This document shows positions 8,402 through 17,273 of a DNA stretch of 64,000 bases, in pieces. Within the stretch, counting starts at the first letter, position 1, and every line of letters starts with the position of its first letter. The DNA is from CAVUBL01 sp963739795 (GTDB lineage: Bacteria > Acidobacteriota > Thermoanaerobaculia > Multivoradales > DATKCC01). The stretch is from positions 1 to 64,000 of the forward strand of contig CAVUBL010000010.1 of NCBI GenBank assembly GCA_963739795.1, read 5' to 3'. Made by a program: the position numbers and the translations under genes. The notes below the pieces were generated by a model, which ran no database searches, was not told the DNA's origin, and saw only the letters and a list, made by a program, of their open reading frames with translations.

Positions 8402-8542
8402 TTAATCAACGGAGTCCAGGTGTACTCCGGTACACTCGCCTCGCCGCTTGACATTTCCTACGCGGGCTTCGACATGCGCGGCGCCGCGGAGACTGTCGGA
8501 AAGGTCGACAACTTCAAGGTCGACTCCACGTTGAGCCCGTAG
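8402..8542 (+). pseudogene. 3' fragment of a lost secreted-protein gene
   Basis: A short open frame without a start codon encodes a beta-strand-rich tail (INGVQVYSGTLASPLDISYAG, then KVDNFKVDS) ending in TAG. Tails of the form VDNFKV are common at the end of LamG/concanavalin-like extracellular domains. No upstream part of such a gene is found in any frame, so it looks like a remnant. Bases 8543-8667 hold nothing else. Confidence 0.35.
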
Positions 8543-8667
8543 TGACGGCCGGCAACCGAGCCTCACCTCTCCCGCAGCAGAGACGACGTCGCCGGCTCCG
8601 CGCAACTGAAGACCAGGCTGAGCTTGTAGGCCCTCCGGATCCTCCGGGCGACGAGTGGCGCGGACCG

Positions 8668-9549
8668 TCACTCCGCTTCGAGCTGCTTGCGAAGCTCCAG
8701 CATCCGAGCGCGCTCTTCCTCGTCGACCTCAGGGTAGGCGATGGGGAGGCGCTTCATCGTTTCCACCAGGATCTCTCCGACCTGGAGGCGCATGTACGGC
8801 TTGTGGTCGGCGGGGATGGCGTACCAGGGCGCCCAGGGACGGGAGGTCTCGCGGAGCGCGACCTCGTAGGCCTCCATGTAGTCGTCCCACCTCTCTCGCT
8901 CGAGGACGTCCTTCGGGGAGAACTTCCAGTTTGAGTCCGGCTCGTCGATGCGGTCGAGAAACCGGCGCCTCTGCTCGTCCCGGGAGACGTTGAGCCAAAA
9001 CTTGACGATCGCGGTGCCGTTTCGGGCCAAGTGCTTCTCGAACTCGCGGATGGACTCGTAGCGCTCGGCGAACAGCTCGTCCGAAGACTCCTTCTCCGGG
9101 AGCCGCTGGCCGGCCAGGAGCTCCGGGTGCACCCGGACCACGAGGACCTCCTCGTAGTGGCTGCGGTTGAAGATGCCGATCCGGCCGCGCTCGGGCAGAG
9201 CGCGGTAGATGCGCCAGAGGAAGTCGTGCTCCAGCTCTTCGCTCGAGGGTGCCTTGAAGGAGAAGACCTGGCATCCGGCCGGGTTGACGCCGGTCATGAC
9301 GGCGCGGATCGTGCCGTCCTTGCCCGCGGCGTCCATGGCCTGGAACACGACGAGGAGGGAGCAGCGGTCGTCGGCATACAGCTTGCGCTGGAGCTTGCGC
9401 ATCGTCTCCTGGATCTCCTCCAGGAGCTTCTCCGCCTTCTTCGACCGCGGCGCGTGCTTCGGCGGCTCGGTGGGCGCCTTGCTGACTCGGAAGTCCCCGT
9501 CGAAGGGGACGAGGAAGGGGCTCGCGACGGGCTCGAAGAGCGGTTTCAT
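8668..9549 (-). CDS. ppk2: Polyphosphate kinase 2 family protein
   Basis: 293 residues, the usual length of a one-domain PPK2. It transfers phosphate between polyphosphate and nucleotides in the cytoplasm. The Walker A motif DAAGKDGT lies at residues 73-80 and is followed by IRAVMTGVNPAG; the Walker B/lid region is GRIGIFNRSHYEE near 122-133, then VRVHPE. Late motifs KFWLNVSRDEQ, RWDDYMEAYE and PWAPWYAIPADHK are characteristic. The sequence is closest in style to class III PPK2 enzymes, which phosphorylate AMP and ADP, but the class is an inference. It stands alone, ending near an intergenic region and divergent from the giant Ig-like gene. Confidence 0.93.
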   Translation of the reverse strand: MKPLFEPVASPFLVPFDGDFRVSKAPTEPPKHAPRSKKAEKLLEEIQETMRKLQRKLYADDRCSLLVVFQAMDAAGKDGTIRAVMTGVNPAGCQVFSFKAPSSEELEHDFLWRIYRALPERGRIGIFNRSHYEEVLVVRVHPELLAGQRLPEKESSDELFAERYESIREFEKHLARNGTAIVKFWLNVSRDEQRRRFLDRIDEPDSNWKFSPKDVLERERWDDYMEAYEVALRETSRPWAPWYAIPADHKPYMRLQVGEILVETMKRLPIAYPEVDEEERARMLELRKQLEAE

Positions 9550-9633
9550 GGTGGGGGAAGCCTAGCAGTCCGAGGTCGGGGAGGGAGGGGTGCCGGGAGC
9601 GCCAGAGGAGCTCCGCGTCTGGCCCGGATACAG

Positions 9634-9661
9634 AAAGGGGGAGGCCGGAGCCTCCCCCTTT
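9634..9661. terminator. Strong hairpin, probable bidirectional terminator
   Basis: A perfect 12-bp stem (AAAGGGGGAGGC / GCCTCCCCCTTT) closes a CGGA loop. The A-tract and T-tract flanks make it work as a rho-independent structure on either strand, but its T-run is short. A sister hairpin of the same design lies at 23683-23708. The rest of 9550-9788 contains no gene. Confidence 0.6.
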
Positions 9662-9788
9662 GCGGTTGCGGAGGAGGGTGGGCTCGGCTTGCTGCTGGCC
9701 ACCGCGAAGCAGTTCGAGCAGACCAGAGGCTTGAGAGGTCTCTCCTCAGAGTCGCCCAGTCAATGAAGTAGGAGCAATTTATGGGCGC

Positions 9789-9817
9789 TTGACATGGGAA
9801 CGGAAACAACGTACCGT
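9789..9817 (+). promoter_or_regulatory. Sigma-70-like promoter of the giant Ig-like gene
   Basis: TTGACA at 9789-9794, then exactly 17 nt, then TACCGT at 9812-9817. The -35 is a consensus match and the -10 is weak. The predicted transcript would start ~55 nt before the chosen GTG start. Confidence 0.5.
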
Positions 9818-9876
9818 CCATCGCAAAGTTGCTTCGCAAGTTCGGGATCGTGAATTCGAGCGCGGAGGTTGCCTGC

Positions 9877-12800
9877 GTGAAAGATGTCGCAAGCTGGCAC
9901 AGCCGTTCGAGTCGCCCGCGGTCGTGCGAGCCCGGCGGGCGCGATCGAAGGTCTGGTCTCAGGGTCGGCCAGGCGATGCTCGTGGCCAATCTCCTGGTTG
10001 GAGCCCTCCTGGCAATGGGAGGGCAAGCGAGCGCCGAAGGGCGAGAGCCGCTGGCCTCGGCCGCCACCACGGGTGTTGCAGCCTTTGCCGGAGTCAGGGT
10101 CTCCGTCGACCAGGCCTCGATTGCAGGCGATGTCCATTCGAACGGGGATGTCAGCCTCACCCGGGCCAGCGTGATCGACGGAAACGTGACCCTCGTCGGC
10201 ACGTTGACCAACCACAACAGCACCATCACCGGCTCGACCACCGTGGTCGCGCCCGAGCCCTTGCCTCCCATCCCCACGGAGGAGGAGGCGCGGGCGTCGG
10301 CGGACCGCATCTTCGAGGGAGATACGGTGTTCGACGGTGACGTCATCGATGACGTCGTCTTCGTCGCGGGCAATGCCCAGATCATGAACACGGTGTCGGG
10401 AACGGGCATGGTCATCGCCAGCGGAGACATCGACGCCGAGCCGCTCGACGTGTATCCGCCGGTGCCCGGCCAGCCGCAGAGCCTTCTCACCTTGGTCGCG
10501 TTCAACACCGTGACGATCGCGCGGGACCTCCAGGTCATCACGGACAAGCTTCTCTTCCGCGGACAGGCCCTGGCGGGGACCGATGTCATCCTCGAAGGAG
10601 CTAGCCTATCGGTCCACGGCTCGGTCGTGGCGTACGGAAACGTCATCGTACAAGCGGGCGGCTCCCTGACTTTCGAGACCTTCGACGGGACCCCGCCCGC
10701 GATCACGAACCTGATGCCGGCCGACGGTGCCTTCAGCTCGTCCGCCCAGCCACAGATCTCGGCCGATCTCGCGGACGACGAGTCGGGGGTCGATCCCGCG
10801 AGCGCCGTCCTCAGCGTGGACGGCGTCGACGAGACCGCGATGGCCACCGTGTCCGCGAGCCAGATCGTGCTCTCCCCAGGGGATACCCTCGCCGAGGGGG
10901 CGCACTCGGTGAGCCTCTCGGTCTCCGACTTCGCCGGGAACCAGGCCTCCGCGTCATGGGCCTTCGTCGTCGATACGGTGCCGCCCGCAGTCGCCGTGAC
11001 CTCCCCTTCGGACTCGGTGGTCTACAACTCTGTGCCGCCCGTCACCGTCGAGTTCTCCGACGACACCTCAGGTGTCCAACCCGGAGCGCTCATGCTCTCG
11101 GTGGATGGCACCGAGCTCTCCGAGTCCTGCCTTCTCGGAGACACGTCGGCGATCTGCCCGGCTCCAACCGGGCTCGCAGCGGGGCAACATACGATCGAGG
11201 CTCAAATAGGAGACAGCGCCGGGAACCAGTCTTCGGCTAGCCTGAGCTTCGAGCTCGTCATCGACCTTCAATCGCCGACAGTCGCCCTGGTAGCTCCCGC
11301 CGAGCCCCGGATCGTCAACCAGGTGCGGCCTGACATCCAAGCTACCTTCCTGGACGACGGCTCCGGTATCGAGCCGACGAGCATCCACTTCCTCCTCGAC
11401 GGCCTCGATCGCACAAGCGAAGCGACGATCACGTCGGGCGACCTCGAGTTCACTCCCACCGTCGACCTCGGTCCGGGCACCCATTTGGTGGAGCTCTCGC
11501 TTCTTGACCTCGCCGGAAACTCGGCCGCGGAAAGCTGGCCGTTCACCCTTGACGCCGAGCCGCCAACGGTGGCGATCGAGGACCCTACCGAGGGCCAGAT
11601 CTTCAACGGCGACACAGTGGACGTTACAGGGACGGCGCGCGACGGCAACGGCGTCGCCGCGCTCGAGGTCAACGGAACGGCGGCAGCCCTCGCTGGCGAT
11701 CGCTTCGCGGCCAGCGTGCAGCTCTCCGACGGCGAGAACCCGATCGTCGCCCGGGCGACCGACGTTGCCGGCAACGTCGCCGAGGCCACCGTGACCGTCG
11801 TCCGCTTCAGCCTGCCGGAGGTGGCGATCACGACGCCCCCGACCCTCGCCTATCTGGCGACGACGGCGGTGGACGTGACCGGCACCGTCTCGCCCGCTGA
11901 CGCGGCCGTCTCGATCAATGGGGTTTCCGCTGAGGTTGCGGACGGTACGTTCACGGCCCACGATGTGCCCCTGGTCGAGGGCGGGAACGTCCTCACGGCC
12001 ACAGCGACCGACTCGCAGGGGCACGAGAGCACCGACAGCGTGAGCGTTGTGCGCGACCTGACGCCGCCCCACGTCCAGGCGTACGTTCCGGCGGATGGCG
12101 CCACGATCTTCGAGGACCACGTGGCCGTCTCCGGGCTGGTCAACGACATCGTCCCCGGCACAGTCAACGCCGGGCAGGTCACCGTGACCGTCAACGGTCT
12201 CCCGGCGGAGGTCTCGAACCGCTCCTTCCTCGCTACCGGGGTGCCCCTGGTCGCGGGCGACAACCAGATCCTCGTGAGGGCGACGGACGTGGGCGGCAAC
12301 GTGGGCGAAACCCAGGTCACCGTCCACCGGTCTCCTGCCAACGTTCCACGGATCGCCATCGTCTCCGGGGACCGGCAGACCGCGACCATCGGAACGCTCC
12401 TGCCCGAGGCGCTGACCATCGAGGTTCTCGACGCGAGCGGCGCCCCGATTGCCGGCCAGCCGGTCCGCTTCCGCCTGGAGAGGAGCAGCGGCAGCCTCGA
12501 CGGCGACCGGCGCCAGGTGGCGGTGGTCACCGGAACCGACGGCCAAGCCTCGGCCCACTGGACGCTGGGGACGCGGGCGGGCGTGGGAGCCCAGACGGTC
12601 GCGGTCGAGGCTGCGGGCTTCGCCGGCCCCGCGCTGTTCACCGCCACCGCTCTTCCGAGCGCCCCGGCCATGATCGTCGTCGACTCGGGGGGCGGGCAGA
12701 TCGGACTCGCGGGGAGGACCTTGCCCCGACCGTTCATCGCTGCCGTGACCGACGCCGGCTTCAACCGTCTCCCGGGCGTCCCGGTGCGCTTTTCGGTCGT

Positions 12801-14340
12801 CAAGGGTGCGGGTCTCCTCGACGGCGGCCAGAGCGAAGAAGTGGTCACCACCGACAGCGATGGGCGGGCGATCGTCCGGCTGACCCTGGGGCCGGACGAA
12901 GGGGTGTCGAACAACGTGGTCGAGGCCCGGATCGACGGTCTCCTGGGGAGCCCCCTCGCGAGTTGGACGGCCTCGGGCCTGACGGCGGGCGACCCGGCCC
13001 AGACCGCGATCCGCGGGGTGGTTCTGGACAACACCAACCTCCCTGTGCCCGGGGCGACGGTCCGGATCCGCGACACCTCGATCCTCACCCAGACCGACGA
13101 GCACGGCTACTTCCGCATCCAGCCGGCGCCCGTCGGCACGCTCTACCTGATCGTGGACGGCAGCACCGTGACCCGGTCCGGCTCCTGGCCCGACCTGGAG
13201 TCCGTGGTCACGACGATCCCGGGCCGGGAGAAGACCCTTCCCATGCCGATCTACCTGCTCCCCATCGACCTGCCGCACGGCATCTTCGTATCGGAGACCC
13301 AAGGGGGCACGGTCACCCTTCCGGGCATCCCCGGCTTCGCCCTCGACATTCAACCCGGATCGGTGACGTTTCCCAACGGGTCGCGGAGCGGGGTGGTGAG
13401 TGCGACCATGGTCCACAGCGACCGAGTGCCCATGACCCCCAACTTCGGCCAGCAACCGCGGCTGATCGTGACCATCCAGCCGGCCGGGGCTCGCTTCGAT
13501 CCGCCGGCGCGGCTCACCCTGCCGAACGTCGAGGGCCTCGCCCCGGGCGAGGTGACCGACCTCTACTCCTTCGACCACGACCTCGGCCACTTCGTCAGCA
13601 TCGGCCCGGGAACGGTGAGCGAGGACGGATCGCTCCTCGTTTCGAATCCCGGTGTGGGCATCGTCAAGGCCGGCTGGCATTGCGGTGGCAACCCCACCGG
13701 AACGGGCACGGCACACGACTGTCCGAAGTGCAAGAAGTGCAATGGCTCCGACTGCCCCGACGACCCGGACCAGAACGGTGACTCATGTGGAGAGATTCCT
13801 GGAGAGGTGTGCCACGACGGAGACTGCCTCTGCGCCGTGCCCATCAACTTCCATCAGACCGATGTCGTCGAAGTGAGCCCTGGGCATCTCAAGTTCACCT
13901 ATTCGTGGGGCTCGAATACCGGAGACGTCGAGGACCTCGACCACTGCATGATCTGCGAGAAAGTTACCTTCCAGGCAGATACCTATCCTCCGCCATTCCC
14001 GCCAGTCACAGTGGAAAATCCGACCCTCAAGTGCGTCCCCGGGACCGCAAACGTCTCGAGCGACGGTAGTAGCGGAACGGCCTTCGACAGCAACCCCGAG
14101 ACCGACGTTCTCAAACCGGGCGACTTCCTAAAGCCGTACTTTGAAAAGCACTTCCCGGCAACCCAGAAGTTCTTCTACACCTGTCCGTGCAAGACGCGCT
14201 CCGACGTCGGGATCGCGATTCCGGTCACGGTACTCGGGCCCCTCACGATCGACCAGGACATCACCCAGAGGCCCGACGGCAAGTTCAAGTTCACCGTCAC
14301 CAAGTCGGGAACTTCGTCCTCCATCGACCCCCTTCCCTGA
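9877..14340 (+). CDS. Giant secreted Ig-like repeat protein
   Basis: The GTG at 9877 is chosen because GGAGG lies 8 nt upstream; an ATG at 9976 directly before the signal-peptide core is the alternative. The signal-peptide core LVANLLVGALLAMGGQASA follows an Arg-rich leader. Domains in order: a beta-helix-like segment with short repeated GDV/GNV strands (about residues 65-270); four bacterial Ig-like domains with PPxV starts and DxAGN motifs; three glucodextranase-B-like Ig domains (VNGxxA, ATDVAGN); two Big_1-type domains (about 840-1040, QPVRFRL and VPVRFSV); a carboxypeptidase-regulatory-like fold (VPGATVRIRD); and a Cys-rich C-terminal region of ~220 residues with CPKCKKC and TCPCK motifs. 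A surface or secreted adhesive role is likely. The Cys-rich tail may be a separate, possibly effector, domain. The next gene follows after 27 nt. Confidence 0.85.
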   Translation: MKDVASWHSRSSRPRSCEPGGRDRRSGLRVGQAMLVANLLVGALLAMGGQASAEGREPLASAATTGVAAFAGVRVSVDQASIAGDVHSNGDVSLTRASVIDGNVTLVGTLTNHNSTITGSTTVVAPEPLPPIPTEEEARASADRIFEGDTVFDGDVIDDVVFVAGNAQIMNTVSGTGMVIASGDIDAEPLDVYPPVPGQPQSLLTLVAFNTVTIARDLQVITDKLLFRGQALAGTDVILEGASLSVHGSVVAYGNVIVQAGGSLTFETFDGTPPAITNLMPADGAFSSSAQPQISADLADDESGVDPASAVLSVDGVDETAMATVSASQIVLSPGDTLAEGAHSVSLSVSDFAGNQASASWAFVVDTVPPAVAVTSPSDSVVYNSVPPVTVEFSDDTSGVQPGALMLSVDGTELSESCLLGDTSAICPAPTGLAAGQHTIEAQIGDSAGNQSSASLSFELVIDLQSPTVALVAPAEPRIVNQVRPDIQATFLDDGSGIEPTSIHFLLDGLDRTSEATITSGDLEFTPTVDLGPGTHLVELSLLDLAGNSAAESWPFTLDAEPPTVAIEDPTEGQIFNGDTVDVTGTARDGNGVAALEVNGTAAALAGDRFAASVQLSDGENPIVARATDVAGNVAEATVTVVRFSLPEVAITTPPTLAYLATTAVDVTGTVSPADAAVSINGVSAEVADGTFTAHDVPLVEGGNVLTATATDSQGHESTDSVSVVRDLTPPHVQAYVPADGATIFEDHVAVSGLVNDIVPGTVNAGQVTVTVNGLPAEVSNRSFLATGVPLVAGDNQILVRATDVGGNVGETQVTVHRSPANVPRIAIVSGDRQTATIGTLLPEALTIEVLDASGAPIAGQPVRFRLERSSGSLDGDRRQVAVVTGTDGQASAHWTLGTRAGVGAQTVAVEAAGFAGPALFTATALPSAPAMIVVDSGGGQIGLAGRTLPRPFIAAVTDAGFNRLPGVPVRFSVVKGAGLLDGGQSEEVVTTDSDGRAIVRLTLGPDEGVSNNVVEARIDGLLGSPLASWTASGLTAGDPAQTAIRGVVLDNTNLPVPGATVRIRDTSILTQTDEHGYFRIQPAPVGTLYLIVDGSTVTRSGSWPDLESVVTTIPGREKTLPMPIYLLPIDLPHGIFVSETQGGTVTLPGIPGFALDIQPGSVTFPNGSRSGVVSATMVHSDRVPMTPNFGQQPRLIVTIQPAGARFDPPARLTLPNVEGLAPGEVTDLYSFDHDLGHFVSIGPGTVSEDGSLLVSNPGVGIVKAGWHCGGNPTGTGTAHDCPKCKKCNGSDCPDDPDQNGDSCGEIPGEVCHDGDCLCAVPINFHQTDVVEVSPGHLKFTYSWGSNTGDVEDLDHCMICEKVTFQADTYPPPFPPVTVENPTLKCVPGTANVSSDGSSGTAFDSNPETDVLKPGDFLKPYFEKHFPATQKFFYTCPCKTRSDVGIAIPVTVLGPLTIDQDITQRPDGKFKFTVTKSGTSSSIDPLP

Positions 14341-14367
14341 CTTTCTACTATTCTTAGCACTATCGCG

Positions 14368-15237
14368 ATGTCAAAACGACGAACAGGAAGAAACCTCCTC
14401 CTCATTGTTGCGGCGGCTGCCTCCTTCTTCGCCTGCCAGACCTCCTATGCCGATCGGGAGATCCTCAGTGTAGGCCTGGTGCGCACAACGGTGACACTGC
14501 ACGAGCCGATCCGCCTGCAGATCATCGCGTCGAACTCGACCGACTTTCCAATTTCCCTGGACTTCGGGGAGGCGAATCTGGCCAACTTCACTTTCGAAGC
14601 CATCCCTGCCGGAGGTGGCGTCGTCGAGAAGTTGCCCTCGCCTCTGGGGGCTATTGGCTTCAGCGCTGGCAGTCGGGTCAACTTAGCGAAGGGCGAGTCT
14701 TACCGGGGCAAGATACTGCTCAATGAGTGGTTCTTCTTTGCCTCGCCAGGAGACTACAACGTCGTCGTTCATTTTTCTGGCTCTGCGAAGAGCCGCGGCG
14801 CCGACCTCCCGATACAGAGGATGTTCGCTCTTTCTCTACACATTGAACCTCGAGACCCGGACCTTCTGGCCTCCGTGGCACGAAAGCTCGAACGAGTTGC
14901 CTGCCAATCTCGGGACTTGGCAGGAGGCTATGAGGCAGCACGAACCCTGGCGTACCTCCGCGATCCGGCGGTTGTTCCGAGCCTCGCAGGAATGCTCAGG
15001 TGTGGCCTGGTTCCCGGAGTAGCCGCCGTTCGGGGCCTGAAGGGCATCGGTACGCGGGAAGCAATCCTCCAGCTCATCGGGGCGGCGAAGGGCAAGGATA
15101 AGGAACTCGCCGACTCGGCCCGGCGGGCCCTGCGGGACCTCATCGCAAGACGCGGCTCGGATCTCGATCGGGGCCTAGTGACCGAGATCAAGGGGGTATT
15201 GGTCGAGTCTTCAGGCCCAGATGGAGCGCGGAGGTAG
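14368..15237 (+). CDS. Secreted protein with beta-domain and HEAT-like C-terminus
   Basis: 289 residues with an N-terminal signal sequence (LLLIVAAAASFFACQTSYA; the Cys could also make it a lipoprotein, FACQ). Residues ~30-160 form a beta-sandwich resembling the BsuPI/intracellular proteinase inhibitor type (RLQIIASNSTDFPISLDF). Residues ~170-280 are helical and HEAT-like (AARTLAYLRDPAVVPSLAGML, AAVRGLKGIGTREAI). It lies 27 nt after the giant Ig-like gene and probably shares its transcript, so it may bind or protect against that protein. Function unknown. Confidence 0.7.
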   Translation: MSKRRTGRNLLLIVAAAASFFACQTSYADREILSVGLVRTTVTLHEPIRLQIIASNSTDFPISLDFGEANLANFTFEAIPAGGGVVEKLPSPLGAIGFSAGSRVNLAKGESYRGKILLNEWFFFASPGDYNVVVHFSGSAKSRGADLPIQRMFALSLHIEPRDPDLLASVARKLERVACQSRDLAGGYEAARTLAYLRDPAVVPSLAGMLRCGLVPGVAAVRGLKGIGTREAILQLIGAAKGKDKELADSARRALRDLIARRGSDLDRGLVTEIKGVLVESSGPDGARR

Positions 15238-15292
15238 CCTTGGACGAAGAGCGTAGTACGCTGAGACTTCAATCCGATCGCCGTCAGCTCCA

Positions 15293-15775
15293 ATGAAACT
15301 GGATTCGAGTGGCAAGGTGACGAAGACCGTCGAGCGCGTGGGAAGATCCGGCGACTTGTGCCTTCTCGAGACGGGCGAGATCGCCGTGGTTTACGACCGG
15401 AGCCTGGCGGCGAAGGTTCAGCAGGTCTCGCTGGCCGGCTTCGATGCCGAGCTGTCAGAACGGTGGCAACGAGACCTAGACCCGATCGATGTCGGACTCG
15501 GCGGTGGAAGGTTCCAAGTGAAGAGTCTGACCGGTGGGATGATCGTGGCCGGCCCGCGTAGGAACCGCCCTTGGCTCAGCTTCCGCGGGCTTGACGGAAG
15601 TGAGCGGGCGAGCTACGAACTTGGAGGATTCAGCCTCGTACGAGAGTTTCCGGTTGCCACGAACGGAAGTACAGTTATCGTCGCCGGTCCCACGATCGAC
15701 CGAACTCGGACCGCGAGCGGAAAATGGAGAAACCTGAGGAAAGTTCGCCTCGTAGCGGAACAGGCTCCCAAGTGA
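15293..15775 (+). CDS. Hypothetical protein, possibly the 3' part of a propeller gene
   Basis: 160 residues without signal peptide. The sequence is beta-rich with propeller-like repeats (LDSSGKVTKTVE, LSLAGFD-type and FRGLDGSERASYELGG). The start has no clear ribosome site and begins abruptly in what looks like a mid-domain strand, so this may be a truncated gene whose 5' part was lost. Family not recognised. Confidence 0.5.
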   Translation: MKLDSSGKVTKTVERVGRSGDLCLLETGEIAVVYDRSLAAKVQQVSLAGFDAELSERWQRDLDPIDVGLGGGRFQVKSLTGGMIVAGPRRNRPWLSFRGLDGSERASYELGGFSLVREFPVATNGSTVIVAGPTIDRTRTASGKWRNLRKVRLVAEQAPK

Positions 15776-15826
15776 GCAACGGGTCCTTGAGATGATCCCG
15801 TTCGTGATCGGTCGACCGGATGTCGC

Positions 15827-15982
15827 TTGGTGGATTGCGGGCTTCTTGTTGGCGTGCTTTTGTTTCAGTCGCTTCCTGCGATTCCGGCCCAATGGGAGGA
15901 GGTTCCAGTGGCCGATCGTGGGACCTTTGGCGTGCCGAACTACGTCAGCGAGGTATTGAGCAAGTCACCCACCTGCCAGTGA
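15827..15982 (+). CDS. Possible small secreted peptide
   Basis: A frame with TTG (15827) or GTG (15830) starts encodes ~51 residues: a hydrophobic signal-like segment (CGLLVGVLLFQSLPAIPAQ) and a polar tail (WEEVPVADRGTFGVPNYVSE, ending SKSPTCQ). It stops 10 nt before the next gene. Another frame over the same bases (15792-15959, 55 codons with a hydrophobic helix) competes with it. Neither has a good ribosome site, so this could equally be an N-terminal remnant of a secreted protein. Confidence 0.3.
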   Translation: MVDCGLLVGVLLFQSLPAIPAQWEEVPVADRGTFGVPNYVSEVLSKSPTCQ

Positions 15983-15992
15983 GATCTCTGGA

Positions 15993-17273
15993 ATGCGACG
16001 AGCCGCCTGCTTTCTGTACTCGATCCTCTGCACGCTGACTCTGGGACTCGGCCTAGCGCCCGCTGCACCTGCTGCGGCCGCTCATCGGGCCTACTTCGTG
16101 AGCACGGCGGGCCGGTTGCTCGAGCTGAGACTCGACGGCCTGGAGGTCGCGGCGCTCTGGGATCTCGACCGTGTCAAGAACCTGGGCGAGCGATTTCCGG
16201 CCCGGAGCGTCGAAGGCACCTACCTCGCCAATCTGGCCTTCGCGAGCGACTCGGGCGACGTCTATCTGGCGGTCCCCGCAGATCGCCCCGAGAAGCCGGG
16301 ACAGCTCACCACCTTTCGAATTCTCCGCGTCAAGCTGCCCCGCTGGGACATCATCCAGGCCGAGTACCGGTTGCCCATCCCACTCGAACAGCCACCGGAA
16401 ATGGCCCTGCGCCCAGACTCCGGCGAGCTCTACATCGAATACCAGCTTCCCGGCCCGACGGCCGCAGCTGGAGATCGCTTCGTCCGGGAGATCCGCGTGC
16501 TGGACCGGCTGGGGCTGCGCGAGATCCGAACCTTGCATTCGGAAACTCCAGCCAACTCGCTCCAGCTCCCGCCTGGCCAGAGCTACCCATTCTTCAGCCC
16601 GGCGACCCACTTCGTTCCCGGCCTGGGCATCGCATACAACCGGGGGACGCTAATCCACTTCGGGCAAGGACGTTACGTCGGGGAGCCCTTCGACTTTCGA
16701 GCTGCCCTGAGCCCAGAGCAGGCCAAGCGGCTGGCGTCTCGCTTCGGCACTGATCCGCGGAAGGGTGGGCCGCGCGTCGCGTTCACCCCGCTCGATGCCA
16801 TCGGCAGATGGGCGCTGGCACGGGCGTTCGGAGTTCAGCCAGACCGGGGAGACGGGGTCTTGGTGGTCGCTGATCTCGTGAGCGACAAAGTCATCGGCGT
16901 CCTCGACGTGCCGCCCTCGGCCGCCAGCCTGCTGCCTGACGGACGTGTGCTCATTCGAGAGCTGGCCTCGCCACCTAGGGGGGGGCAGGTTTCGCGCAGC
17001 CAGCTCAAGACCTCGGGCAAGGTGGAGATCTTCGATCCTCGGACGGGTCGCCAAGTTGCCGGCTTTACCGACGACCTGCTTGCCGGAAAGCTGGACGAGG
17101 TCAACTTCTTGTGTGCCACGCGTTTGGCCGACCTGATGTTCTTCCGGACGGTGCACCACGAGCGCTCCGAGTTGGTCGTGACAGATAGCAAGAGCGGGAG
17201 GACCCGCCTCGTACGGGTCGACTTCAGGCCCGACCGCGCGACGCGCTGTTTCTTCTTCGACGAGTCGCCATGA
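15993..17273 (+). CDS. Secreted beta-propeller-like protein
   Basis: 426 residues with a Sec signal peptide (FLYSILCTLTLGLGLAPAAPAAAA). The mature protein has repeated four-strand modules with FVSTAGRLLELRLDG, VYLAVPADRP, GELYIEY and VLVVADLVSDKVIGVL, as in six- or seven-bladed propellers. No catalytic motif is recognised. Its stop overlaps the start of the haloperoxidase gene by 4 nt (ATGA), so the two are made together and probably act together outside the cytoplasm. Confidence 0.7.
   Translation: MRRAACFLYSILCTLTLGLGLAPAAPAAAAHRAYFVSTAGRLLELRLDGLEVAALWDLDRVKNLGERFPARSVEGTYLANLAFASDSGDVYLAVPADRPEKPGQLTTFRILRVKLPRWDIIQAEYRLPIPLEQPPEMALRPDSGELYIEYQLPGPTAAAGDRFVREIRVLDRLGLREIRTLHSETPANSLQLPPGQSYPFFSPATHFVPGLGIAYNRGTLIHFGQGRYVGEPFDFRAALSPEQAKRLASRFGTDPRKGGPRVAFTPLDAIGRWALARAFGVQPDRGDGVLVVADLVSDKVIGVLDVPPSAASLLPDGRVLIRELASPPRGGQVSRSQLKTSGKVEIFDPRTGRQVAGFTDDLLAGKLDEVNFLCATRLADLMFFRTVHHERSELVVTDSKSGRTRLVRVDFRPDRATRCFFFDESP

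Noticed and set aside
11068..13716. 882-codon minus-strand frame opposite the giant Ig-like gene
   Set aside because: GC-rich shadow: Arg/Asp/His-rich composition without any domain, covered by a well-supported plus-strand gene.
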